Positions 17,335-26,247 of a DNA stretch of 64,000 nt are shown piece after piece (position 1 is the stretch's first letter; every line of letters begins with the position of its first letter). Source of the stretch: Leptospira brenneri (GTDB lineage: Bacteria; Spirochaetota; Leptospiria; Leptospirales; Leptospiraceae); the NCBI RefSeq assembly GCF_002812125.1, contig NZ_NPDQ01000004.1, forward strand, positions 124,001 to 188,000, in the 5' to 3' direction. Both the position numbers and the translations under genes were made by a program. The notes beneath the pieces are model-generated. The model saw nothing but the letters and a program-made list of their open reading frames with translations. It had not been told where the DNA came from and searched no databases.

Positions 17335-20300
17335 GGCCAAAAATTCCAAGAGGGAAAGTAATTTTTTGATTTTTTGTAAATCTTCCCGTTCTGGAATCGT
17401 ATAACGGAGAACTGATGGCTCTTGCGGGGAGATGAGAAGTCCCTTAAATTTGGCCATAGCTTGGATCACCCGGTCCGGATTCCCTCGGAAATACGTTCCA
17501 CATTTGAATAAGATTTCCTCAGGTTTTTCGGTGACAAATTCGAACCCTAAATTAGAAGCCAAGGTGCGGATTTTTTCCAATTCCACAAAGGTTTTGGCAA
17601 TTTGTGGAAGTTCTCCGAACCGGTCTTCCATCTCAAGGGATAGTTCCTCAATTTCATCCAAGTTGGCAGAGCCTTCGAATCGTTTGTAAAACTCGATTTT
17701 CTGTTTTGTGTCTGGGATATAATCATCTGGAAGATAAAAGTTCGTTTTTAAATTTACTGCCGTCCTGACTTCGACACGCACTTCTTCCCCTTTGATCCTA
17801 GAAATGGCCTCTTCCAACATTTTCACGTAGAGATCAAAACCCACTTCCATGATATCACCCGACTGTTCTTTTCCAAGTAGGTTTCCGGCCCCGCGAATCT
17901 CTAAGTCTCGCATAGCAACTTTAAAACCAGAACCTAATTCCTGATATTCGAAGATAGTGTTTAATCTTTTTTCCGCAAGTTCGGTCATTAGTTTTTTCGA
18001 GGGATAAAACATATAGGCATAAGCCTTTCTATCAGAACGACCCACCCTACCTCGAATTTGATACAACTGAGAAAGTCCAAACATATCGGCTCTTTTGACA
18101 ATCAGGGTATTCACATTCGGCATATCAATCCCCGATTCGATGATAGTAGTGGTTACTAAAATATCATATTTTCTTTCATAGAAATCAACGAGAGTTTCCT
18201 CGATTTCATCTTCCGTAAGTTGTCCATGTAAGATACCAACAGAAATTTCTGGAACAAGGGAACGGACATAGGCTGCTTCTTCCTCAATGGACTCCACTCG
18301 GTTGTACAAATAAAAGATTTGGCCCCCTCTTTCCATTTCTTTTCGAATGGCTTCTTGGATGAGCGTGTCATCTTCTTCCAAAACATAAGTTTCAACACTT
18401 TGTCTATTTTTTGGAGGAGTAGAAATGATAGAAAGTTCACGAATTCCTGTAAGCGCCATATGTAAGGTTCTAGGAATCGGTGTTGCCGTAAGAGTCAGCA
18501 CATCCACTAGATTTTTAAACTTCTTGATCGCTTCTTTATGAGTAACACCAAACTTTTGTTCTTCGTCAATGATGAGGAGGCCTAGGTTCTTTGGTTTTAC
18601 TTTCGAAGAAAGAATCGCATGGGTTCCAATGAGCATGTCAATTTTTCCTTCAGAAAAGTTTTTTAGATCTTCTCTGATCTCCGCTGCAGATCGAAACCTG
18701 GAAACAAAAGCTATTTTGACAGGATAATTTTCATATCTTTGTTTAAAGGTGTTAAAGTGTTGTAAAGAGAGGATGGTCGTGGGAGTGAGAAGCATCACTT
18801 GTTTTCCCGCCATAATCACTTTAAATGCAGCCCGAATGGCCACTTCTGTTTTTCCATAACCAACATCCCCACAAACCAATCGGTCCATAGGTCGAGATGA
18901 TTCTAAATCTTGTTTTACAGATTCAATGGCAGTAATTTGGTCAGGTGTTTCTTCAAATTCAAACGCGGCTTCAAACTCCTCTTGCCAAATCGTGTCTGGA
19001 GGAAAAGCAAACCCATTCAGCTTCATCCGATTGGAATAAAGTAAAACTAATTCCTCCGCTAATTTATCAACAGACTCTTGTACTCTGTCTTTAGCTTTTT
19101 TCCAGGAATTTTTTCCAAGTGTATCAAGTTTAGGAGAATCAGTTCCTCCAATGTATTTTTGAACGAGAGAAATTTGGTCTAGTGGGACAAATAAACTATC
19201 CCCAGCAGCATACTCTAATTTTAAAAAATCTCTTTCTTTTCCATCTGCTTTTGTTCTTTCGATTTTAACAAAACGACCAACTCCATGATTGACATGAACT
19301 ACATAATCTCCTTCTTTCAAATCGATGAAAGATTCGATCATTTGTGAGGCTTGTTTTTTATACCGAGTTTTTCTTTTATACTGACGACCGAATAAATCGT
19401 TATCAGTAAAAATATAAACATGATCTTCTAAAACATTGAATCCACGTTTGAGATCAGAGATGACTAAATGAATTCCAGGTTTAACCTTTGAAAAAGGAAT
19501 GGGAAGTGGGTCTTCAGACTCAGAGTGAATGGTTTCCACCTCGTCCTCTGTAAAAAGACCTTTTAATCGCATCATCTGAGCAGAAAATGAAGAGGTAATG
19601 AAAATTTTATTTTTGGGGTCTTCATTTAGAAGTTCTAAAAAATGTTCCTTAGCTTCCCTGATTTTACCTCTAAATCCACGAACTTCAGTGATTGGCTCAT
19701 AAGAATAGTTTCTTTGGTTATCTGGTAATAGAGAAAATCGAATCCCAGGTGTATCATCGGAAGTGAGAGTATTCCACTCTTCACCAAAAGAAAGTAAGTC
19801 TTCTGGTTTTAAACACAGGGCTTCTTCTTTCTTTTTTTCATATAGAGTATTGTATTCTCTCTCCATTCCATAAGAACGCTCTTTTGTATCAAAAAAACGT
19901 GGAAATAGAATCACAGGTTTTTTAGAGAAAAAATTAAGGAAACCCTCATGTTTTCTGACAAAGGGCAAATGTTCTTCAATGATTTCTAATTCAGAATCAA
20001 TAGGTAACCTTCGGTCCTGATTCGAGGACAAAACATCTTTATATTTTTCTTTTTCTTCCGGGCTAACAATTGTTTCATTAGCTGCAGTGATGATAATTTC
20101 ATTAATTTTTGCGATGGATTTTTGTGTATTGGGATCAAAAGTACGAATTTCATCAACAGTATCACCAAAAAAATCAATCCTAACCGGGTTTGCCAAATAA
20201 GGAGTATAAATATCAAGAATTCCTCCTTTTAAGCTAAAATGACCAAATTGTTCACAAACCTCTTCCCTATGATAACCCAAATGAACTAGTTCCAATAAAA

Positions 20301-20751
20301 GTTTATCCAGCGGAAAATCCTTTCCTAGTTTTAATGAGATTGATTTGCCTTTTAAACTTTCTTTTACAGGAAGCGTACGTAATAGAGCAGATACAGAAGT
20401 TACTACCAAACATCGATTACCCGACAAAATTCGATTGATCGTTAAAATTCGGTCTCTTTTCCATTCCATTTGCCATTTTGTATACTCATAAGGAATGTTT
20501 TCTGGGCCTGGAAAATAAAAAATTTCTTCTTCTGGTAAAAAACTTAACAGCTCCCGAGAAAAACTTTCTGCATCCTGGTTTGTAGGAAGGACAACTAAAA
20601 AAGTAGAATCAGAACTGAGTGTTTCATATAAGGATCCAGTAACAAAGGAATGCGCAGATTCCGGGATTCCACTTAAGTTGACTAGAGATGATTTAGAATC
20701 AGCGAATACTTGTTTGGGATTAAATTTACGATCTTCGATTTCTTTTGCCAT
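17329..20751 (-). CDS. mfd: Transcription-repair coupling factor
   Basis: 1140 residues, full family length. It removes RNA polymerase stalled at DNA lesions and recruits UvrA. Layout: UvrB-like N-terminal domains (~1-340), a CarD-like RNA-polymerase interaction domain (LKEGDYVVHVNHGVGRFVKI), then RecG-like helicase lobes with Walker A (CGDVGYGKTEVAIRAAF), Walker B (LLIIDEEQKFG), TATPIPRTLHMA and QIRGRVGRSDRKAYAY. A C-terminal TRCF domain follows (EVRTAVNLKTNFYLPDDYI). It follows panC by six bases, so hisD-panC-mfd is probably one transcript. uvrA is about 16 kb away. Confidence 0.96.
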   Translation of the reverse strand: MAKEIEDRKFNPKQVFADSKSSLVNLSGIPESAHSFVTGSLYETLSSDSTFLVVLPTNQDAESFSRELLSFLPEEEIFYFPGPENIPYEYTKWQMEWKRDRILTINRILSGNRCLVVTSVSALLRTLPVKESLKGKSISLKLGKDFPLDKLLLELVHLGYHREEVCEQFGHFSLKGGILDIYTPYLANPVRIDFFGDTVDEIRTFDPNTQKSIAKINEIIITAANETIVSPEEKEKYKDVLSSNQDRRLPIDSELEIIEEHLPFVRKHEGFLNFFSKKPVILFPRFFDTKERSYGMEREYNTLYEKKKEEALCLKPEDLLSFGEEWNTLTSDDTPGIRFSLLPDNQRNYSYEPITEVRGFRGKIREAKEHFLELLNEDPKNKIFITSSFSAQMMRLKGLFTEDEVETIHSESEDPLPIPFSKVKPGIHLVISDLKRGFNVLEDHVYIFTDNDLFGRQYKRKTRYKKQASQMIESFIDLKEGDYVVHVNHGVGRFVKIERTKADGKERDFLKLEYAAGDSLFVPLDQISLVQKYIGGTDSPKLDTLGKNSWKKAKDRVQESVDKLAEELVLLYSNRMKLNGFAFPPDTIWQEEFEAAFEFEETPDQITAIESVKQDLESSRPMDRLVCGDVGYGKTEVAIRAAFKVIMAGKQVMLLTPTTILSLQHFNTFKQRYENYPVKIAFVSRFRSAAEIREDLKNFSEGKIDMLIGTHAILSSKVKPKNLGLLIIDEEQKFGVTHKEAIKKFKNLVDVLTLTATPIPRTLHMALTGIRELSIISTPPKNRQSVETYVLEEDDTLIQEAIRKEMERGGQIFYLYNRVESIEEEAAYVRSLVPEISVGILHGQLTEDEIEETLVDFYERKYDILVTTTIIESGIDMPNVNTLIVKRADMFGLSQLYQIRGRVGRSDRKAYAYMFYPSKKLMTELAEKRLNTIFEYQELGSGFKVAMRDLEIRGAGNLLGKEQSGDIMEVGFDLYVKMLEEAISRIKGEEVRVEVRTAVNLKTNFYLPDDYIPDTKQKIEFYKRFEGSANLDEIEELSLEMEDRFGELPQIAKTFVELEKIRTLASNLGFEFVTEKPEEILFKCGTYFRGNPDRVIQAMAKFKGLLISPQEPSVLRYTIPEREDLQKIKKLLSLLEFLAA

Positions 20752-20757
20752 GAATGT

Positions 20758-21612
20758 TTAATTTTGAATTGAAATGATTTGGTTGTCGATGAGTCGGACT
20801 TCCCCAACAAATACAGCTAAAGCGAGCAAAACCTCACCTTCTAATTTTTCTTTAGGTTGTAAGTTCTCTGGATCCACGACTTCCAAATAATCGATCCGAA
20901 CGGAGGCACCGGTCAGCAAAAAATCTCTGAGGATTTCTTTGAGTAGATGAATGTCTCTTTCGCCACCTAGGATTGTTTTATTTGCAAGAGCAAACATACG
21001 AGGAATCAGATTTGCCGTTTCTCTATGTTTTTCTGTTAAACGAACATTCCTGGAACTCATCGCCAGTCCGTCTTCTTCTCTACGGGTGGGAACTCCGACT
21101 ACTTCTAAAGGAAAATTTAAATTTTTAACCATAGCCGAAATCACTCGGAACTGTTGGTAATCTTTCAGTCCAAAGAATGCCTTATTTGGTTCTGTTAAAT
21201 GAAAAAGTTTTGAAACAATTTGTAATACACCTTCAAAATGGCCAGGCCTTGTGCGACCACAAAGGTGTTTTTGTAATTCAGGGATACTTAAGAGGATGGG
21301 AGTTTTGGTTTCAGGATACATGGTTTTGACATCCGGCAGAAATACCAAATCTACTCCCTTTTCTTCGCATAACTTTAAATCTGCGTTTGTATTGATTGGA
21401 TAGTTTTCAAAATCTTTAGGATCATTAAATTGAGTAGGATTTACAAAGATCGAAACAATGGTTTTGTTTGTTTCTTTTTTTGATCTTTCCACAAGATCCA
21501 AATGCCCAGCATGAAGACTGCCCATGGTCGGACAAAATCCAATCGAAAGACCTGCCTTTTTCCAATCAGTAATTATATTTTTTAATTCTTGGATCTCAGA
21601 AACAACGATCAT
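20758..21612 (-). CDS. panC: Pantothenate synthetase
   Basis: 284 residues from ATG 21612, which overlaps the hisD stop as ATGA. It joins pantoate and beta-alanine with ATP in the cytosol. Signatures: FCPTMGSLHAGH (the HIGH-like nucleotide-binding motif), SIFVNPTQF, FFGLKDYQQFRVI, and VGVPTRREEDGLAMSSRN with the KMSKS-like loop. Length is normal. It sits between hisD and mfd in an apparent operon with no obvious pathway link. Confidence 0.95.
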   Translation of the reverse strand: MIVVSEIQELKNIITDWKKAGLSIGFCPTMGSLHAGHLDLVERSKKETNKTIVSIFVNPTQFNDPKDFENYPINTNADLKLCEEKGVDLVFLPDVKTMYPETKTPILLSIPELQKHLCGRTRPGHFEGVLQIVSKLFHLTEPNKAFFGLKDYQQFRVISAMVKNLNFPLEVVGVPTRREEDGLAMSSRNVRLTEKHRETANLIPRMFALANKTILGGERDIHLLKEILRDFLLTGASVRIDYLEVVDPENLQPKEKLEGEVLLALAVFVGEVRLIDNQIISIQN

Positions 21613-22901
21613 CAAAATTCCTCTGTTCGAACCTTTACACTCGTACCGTGTTCTTCATCTAAACCTTCTAACTCAGACATTAATTTAACAAAAGGATATA
21701 AGTTCTTTAAGGATTCTTTTGTGACTTCCTGAAAGGTAACTCGTTTTAAAAATGTGTCCACACCGAGGGATGAATAAATTCGACTTCCTCTTGCAGTCGG
21801 AAGGATATGATTGGTTCCGCTAATATAATCACCCATAGCCACTGGAGAATAAGGACCGATAAATACACTTCCCGCATGTTCAATTTTTGCAAATACGGAT
21901 TCATTGTCTCTGGTTTGGATTTCCAAATGTTCTGGTGCAAGTTCATTCGAAAACCAAATACAATCTTCTAAACTCGGGAATACTAAAATCGCTGAATTTT
22001 TATAAATTGAGGTTTGTTTCATTTCCAAACGTTTGGGGCGTTCTATGAATGCTTTTTCTAATTCTTCACTTACTTGTTTGGCAAAATCTTCATCCGTTGT
22101 CAGTAAAATTGCAGAAGAATCTTCTCCATGTTCTGCTTGCGATAACATATCACAAGCGATCCATTTTGGATTTGCAGATGAATCTGCGATGATACAGACT
22201 TCACTTGGACCCGCTGGACTATCGATTCCAATGAGACCTTGACCCGCTAAGTAAGATTTGGCGGCGGCAACATAAGCGTTTCCAGGTCCTACCACAAATT
22301 CGGATTTAGGAATGGTTTCTGTTCCGTAAGCAGCGGCAGCAATCCCTTGTGCCCCACCGACTGTGACAATTCTATTCACACCAAGAATTTGACAGAGCCA
22401 AATTAAAATTTCAGGAAGCCCATTTTTTTGAGGAGGTGTGATGAGTTGGATGTTTCCTACACCAGCAATCTTTGCAGGAATCACTCCCATAAGAACACTA
22501 GAAGGATAAAGAGCCTTACCCCCTGGTGCATAAACAGAAAGAGAAGGAATCGGCGTGTATTTAACACCAAGCCTATTTCCATCAATGGTCTTTGACCAAG
22601 ACTCCCTTTTTTGTGCTTCATGAAAGGCTTCGATATTTGATTTTGCCCTAAGAAATGCTTCCTTGGTTTTAGAATCAATATTTGTTTGAACCGAGTGTGG
22701 ATTGGTCGTGACCGAACTGAGTTTGATGCCGTCAAACTTCTCGGTGAATTCCATTAGGGCTTTATCCCCTCTCGTACGCACTGCCTCCAAGATGGGAAGA
22801 ATGTTTTTTGTCGCAGAACTTAAGTCTTCCTTGGCTCCAGATAAAAATCGCTCGAAAGGGGTACGCGAGTTTTTCTCGCAACGAAGGATAGGAATCGGCA
22901 T
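21612..22901 (-). CDS. hisD: Histidinol dehydrogenase
   Basis: 429 residues. It catalyses the last two steps of histidine synthesis, histidinol to histidine, with zinc and NAD. Signatures: YAPGGKALYPSSVLMG, VGGAQGIAAAAYGTETIP, VGPGNAYVAAAK, SPAGPSEVCIIADSSANP, LSQAEHGEDSSAILLT and SNELAPEHLEI (catalytic Glu/His). The start at 22901 is an ATG with no clear Shine-Dalgarno, immediately after a hairpin (22908-22939). It is an isolated his gene here; hisC is elsewhere in the window at 48761. Confidence 0.95.
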   Translation of the reverse strand: MPIPILRCEKNSRTPFERFLSGAKEDLSSATKNILPILEAVRTRGDKALMEFTEKFDGIKLSSVTTNPHSVQTNIDSKTKEAFLRAKSNIEAFHEAQKRESWSKTIDGNRLGVKYTPIPSLSVYAPGGKALYPSSVLMGVIPAKIAGVGNIQLITPPQKNGLPEILIWLCQILGVNRIVTVGGAQGIAAAAYGTETIPKSEFVVGPGNAYVAAAKSYLAGQGLIGIDSPAGPSEVCIIADSSANPKWIACDMLSQAEHGEDSSAILLTTDEDFAKQVSEELEKAFIERPKRLEMKQTSIYKNSAILVFPSLEDCIWFSNELAPEHLEIQTRDNESVFAKIEHAGSVFIGPYSPVAMGDYISGTNHILPTARGSRIYSSLGVDTFLKRVTFQEVTKESLKNLYPFVKLMSELEGLDEEHGTSVKVRTEEF

Positions 22902-22907
22902 AAAATC

Positions 22908-22943
22908 AGCTTGGAGGGAAGTCCTTCCCTAAACAAGCTTTTT
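22908..22943. terminator. Hairpin between the DUF5683 gene and hisD
   Basis: Outer stem AGCTTG/CAAGCT (22908-22913 with 22934-22939) and inner stem GGGAA/TTCCC (22916-22920 with 22925-22929). A T-run follows on the + strand only (22939-22943). On the coding (-) strand it starts a few bases after the DUF5683-gene stop and ends just before the hisD start, followed only by GATTTT. It may be a weak terminator or leader hairpin; no His-rich leader peptide is present. Confidence 0.4.
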
Positions 22944-22944
22944 G

Positions 22945-24126
22945 TCAGAACCGTGAAGAGAATTCGATTTGGTATCTTGAACCATATTCATAGGCAAATT
23001 TCGATTGGTTCCAACCAGCTTCCGAAGTTACATTCGCATGAATTCTTTTTGTTGATTCTCCCAAAGGAAACCCAGGTTCCAAATTTGCCACATTTCGTTT
23101 GGCGGCAAAATAAGAATCCACAATATTATAAAGTAAAAAAGCACCTAAAACACCAGCTCCAACTTGTATAACACCTAACTCTGTTTTAGCGGTATTAAAT
23201 TTTGCCTCGGCATTAGAACGATTGATAAACCAAAGAGCCTGTGCATCTTGCCTTTCCGCAAGGACCGCTCCGAGAATGACTGCTGATTGGTAATCGGAAC
23301 GAGCAGCTAAAAATTTATTATATGAATTGGCATAAACGGCAACTGCAGAGGCTGCAACGACAGGGTAAACATAAAGTTTCCAATTTTTCCCATCAATGTA
23401 TTTTTGACCCCAACCTGGCATCACGGTGGAACGCCAAAGAGTAGAAAAGTATGGGGTTTCATAATAGTCTTCTGGAATTTCTTTACGAGCAATCCGTTCT
23501 TGTCTAGCCGCAAAAATCGCGGCCTTTTCTTTAGAATCAGAAAGTACCACTCGTTGTTTTGCTGTGAGAACTTTATTCCTAGGATTTTCTAAAACTAAAT
23601 CATAAATTCCTGTATCTGTTTCAGAATCCACAGCGAAGGTAGCCTTAGCTACAGAATCCGACTCAATGGTAACCTTTTTTGCGAGGATTCTTTTTCCGCC
23701 AGTAACCATATAAACTTTCATGGGGTAAATAAAATCTTTCCCTTCTAATAAAAAGGTTTTTTCTTTTTCTTCTTTAGAGACTGAAAATATGGAATCCTTA
23801 GTTAAGGTAGGAACTTTTGATACAACTACCTCAAACCGAACCCAATCGGAATAACTGCCCACCTTCCCTAATTTATTTACAACCGCAACCCGGTGTTCAT
23901 AAATTCCTGATGTATAATTTACTAAATCATAACTGGTTCCGTTTACACGTTCGGAAAGGACAAGATAACCACTAGAATTTTTAATTTCTAAAACATAACC
24001 AGTCGCACCTTCTACATCCATCCATCGGAGTTGGTGTTGGGTGTTTTCTTCTCCAGCAGTTTCTGCGGATACGGAGGAAATAAAACAGAAAAAGAGAAGT
24101 AAAAAAGTAAAAACTTTATTCCACAT
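22945..24126 (-). CDS. Exported Fn3-like and DUF5683-type membrane protein
   Basis: 393 residues. Signal peptide to about residue 21 (ending SAETA). A Fn3-like domain follows, ~30-105 (LRWMDVEGATGYVLEIKNS, then YEHRVAVVNKLGKVGSYSDW), with a second beta domain ~110-195. The C-terminal half matches the DUF5683 outline: STVMPGWGQKYIDGKNWKLY, where PGWGQ is the family's hallmark, followed by membrane segments (VYPVVAASAVAVYANSY and VIQVGAGVLGAFLLYNIVDSYFAA). Function is unknown. It is the last gene of an operon after the cyclase and the FecR protein; its start overlaps the FecR-gene stop by 11 bases. Confidence 0.75.
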   Translation of the reverse strand: MWNKVFTFLLLFFCFISSVSAETAGEENTQHQLRWMDVEGATGYVLEIKNSSGYLVLSERVNGTSYDLVNYTSGIYEHRVAVVNKLGKVGSYSDWVRFEVVVSKVPTLTKDSIFSVSKEEKEKTFLLEGKDFIYPMKVYMVTGGKRILAKKVTIESDSVAKATFAVDSETDTGIYDLVLENPRNKVLTAKQRVVLSDSKEKAAIFAARQERIARKEIPEDYYETPYFSTLWRSTVMPGWGQKYIDGKNWKLYVYPVVAASAVAVYANSYNKFLAARSDYQSAVILGAVLAERQDAQALWFINRSNAEAKFNTAKTELGVIQVGAGVLGAFLLYNIVDSYFAAKRNVANLEPGFPLGESTKRIHANVTSEAGWNQSKFAYEYGSRYQIEFSSRF

Positions 24127-26242
24127 AAATCTTTCCTGGAGTAAGGATTTTAGGAACCTTTAATTCGGGAACAGAAACAAAAAAGTCCTGTTTGTTGTAG
24201 GCAGATTCTCTTTCTGTTCCATCGCTTTGTTTGTACAAGGCTGCCACTTCCCAACGAAACCTTCCCACATTTAATTTTTGAATTTCGCTAAACTGAAATT
24301 TGGTGGAACCAGTTCTTTCGCTAAACACTTGTTTTTCTCGAATTCCAGAAATATCCATCAGACGGATCCGATATGCATTTGCTTTTTCCACAGGTTTCCA
24401 AGTGAAAAGGATCGAAGTCCTGGTAAATAAATCGATGGTTTCGTTTCGAGTGGGTGTGGCCAAACTCGGTGGTTCCATATTTGAAATCATTTGAAAACTT
24501 CGAACAGGACTTAAATCGGAATCAGTTCCAGAAGACCTGACCCGCCAATAAAAACGTCCTAAATCTTTTGATTTAAATTCAAAATAATTTCCTGTTACGG
24601 CTTCTTTCGTGACTGAACGTTGGAATTCTGGTTCCCTGGAAACTTCAACTTCATAGTTCGATTTTCCGGTTAATTTTTTCCATTTGAGAATGATGGTAGA
24701 ACGTTCATCCACTTCCACCTCAGACCCGTTTGCCGGTGAGATCAGTTCCATTTCTTCTTTGGCAATCACGGTGAAGGTATTTGATTTTGATTCCAGTGAA
24801 TTTCCTGAATTTCCAATCCCTTTTACTCTCCAAAAATAAGTTCCGATACCAAGACCACTAGGGAGTTTTAAAAAATTATTTTTAGTCGATTCTGATTTTA
24901 ATTTGTTTTGGAAATTGGAATCTGCACTTAACTCCCACTCGTATTCGTTAAAGTCTTTGTCATCTTTCCAGGAAAAGAAAAGTTGTGATTTCGTTTGTTC
25001 CTCTGCAAATGTTTTACCTCGGGCCGGCTCTAGTAACTCAGGAGGAGAGGCACTTGTTTTTTTCAGAATCTGGAAACTAACAACGGTTGAACTTTTTTCC
25101 GAGATTCCTGGAAGATTTGATTTTGCTTGGATCTTAGCAAAATAGTTTCCTTCTTTTAAGGAATCAAAGGCAAGGGACTGGTTCTGTGTTTGTTTCGAAA
25201 CCAATCCTTCTGCAAAATTGGCATCTTTTGCAATTTGTACTGTATAAGAAGAATAAAGATCTAAAGGATTCCATACAAATCGAACCACTGGAGATTCTCC
25301 AGTATAGGCAAAAACTTCATTTGGTTTCGGACTTAAAACTCGAAGTGCAGGATCACTTAAAATTCTAAATTGAAAAACTTCAGTTGTTTGTTTTGTTTTT
25401 GAATTAGGATCTTCATACAAAACCCGCCAATAATAAGATCCCGCTCCTAATTTTTTAGAAACACTTGCCGCCGTTAATTTTTCTTTGATGAGTGATTTAG
25501 AAAAATCAGGAAATAAAGAAATTTCCAAACTTGGACTTGATTGTTTTACAGAATCTGGTTTCCAGCCGGAAAGAACAAATTGGATTTTTTCTGAGCCAGA
25601 TTCAGAAAGAACATTCTTTCTATCTTCTGGAGAAACTAGTCTAAAAACAGGTTTCCCAACTTTGACTCCGGAATCTGTTACATTTGCTATCTGGTCTTTT
25701 GCAATGGTTTCTTCTTTTCCATTGGAAGTGAGTTTTGCCTCACCTTGATCCACCTTAATGTTTAACTCAGACTTTGTTTTGTCAAGTTTGACATCACCAC
25801 TGGCTACTTGGACTGTTTTGTCCCCAGCGGTAATATTCATCTTCAAATCTCCAGAAACAGTTCCTTCTCCGCGAGCTGCTTCAAAAGATCCATAAGCAAA
25901 ATTAATATTGATATTTTTGTCCGATATGTCCAAAAGGATCATTGAATTTTCAGATATATTGATTTTGGTTCCATCATTCAAAGTAAGGATAGCATCCGAT
26001 AATCCTTCTGTACGAATGGTATCCCTATTTTTGACCTCCGTTTTAGATTCAATTAAATCCCAAACCACAGCATCATTGTATTTGCGAAGTACAGTCTTAT
26101 TTTTGAAAGTAATGACTCCAATTGTGGGACTGGTGGAATCAATAAAACGATAATTTAAATTCCGATAGAGAAGAGATGAAAATACAAGGATGAGTAGAAT
26201 TAGAGAAGAAACTACAAATCTTGTATCGTTTAAAAGTCGCAT
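24116..26242 (-). CDS. FecR-domain protein with repeated Fn3-like modules
   Basis: 708 residues. One N-terminal membrane helix (~9-26) is followed by a FecR domain, ~50-150 (DTIRTEGLSDAILTLNDGTK, then MNITAGDKTVQVASGDVKLD). From ~200 on there are at least four repeats of about 100 residues, each ending in a related motif: GSYYWRVLYED, GTYFWRVKGIG, GRFYWRVRSSG and GRFRWEVAALY. These look like Fn3-type modules. There is no TonB receptor or FecI sigma factor nearby, so this is not a classical iron-signalling FecR. The protein is probably inner-membrane anchored and reaches into the periplasm, perhaps contacting glycan. Operon position, between the cyclase and the DUF5683 protein, suggests joint function. 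Confidence 0.78.
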   Translation of the reverse strand: MRLLNDTRFVVSSLILLILVFSSLLYRNLNYRFIDSTSPTIGVITFKNKTVLRKYNDAVVWDLIESKTEVKNRDTIRTEGLSDAILTLNDGTKINISENSMILLDISDKNININFAYGSFEAARGEGTVSGDLKMNITAGDKTVQVASGDVKLDKTKSELNIKVDQGEAKLTSNGKEETIAKDQIANVTDSGVKVGKPVFRLVSPEDRKNVLSESGSEKIQFVLSGWKPDSVKQSSPSLEISLFPDFSKSLIKEKLTAASVSKKLGAGSYYWRVLYEDPNSKTKQTTEVFQFRILSDPALRVLSPKPNEVFAYTGESPVVRFVWNPLDLYSSYTVQIAKDANFAEGLVSKQTQNQSLAFDSLKEGNYFAKIQAKSNLPGISEKSSTVVSFQILKKTSASPPELLEPARGKTFAEEQTKSQLFFSWKDDKDFNEYEWELSADSNFQNKLKSESTKNNFLKLPSGLGIGTYFWRVKGIGNSGNSLESKSNTFTVIAKEEMELISPANGSEVEVDERSTIILKWKKLTGKSNYEVEVSREPEFQRSVTKEAVTGNYFEFKSKDLGRFYWRVRSSGTDSDLSPVRSFQMISNMEPPSLATPTRNETIDLFTRTSILFTWKPVEKANAYRIRLMDISGIREKQVFSERTGSTKFQFSEIQKLNVGRFRWEVAALYKQSDGTERESAYNKQDFFVSVPELKVPKILTPGKIYVE

Positions 26243-26247
26243 ATAGT

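Noticed and set aside
22902..22944. Histidine leader-peptide attenuator before hisD
   Set aside because: A hairpin exists but there is no short frame with His codons, and the gap is only 43 bases.
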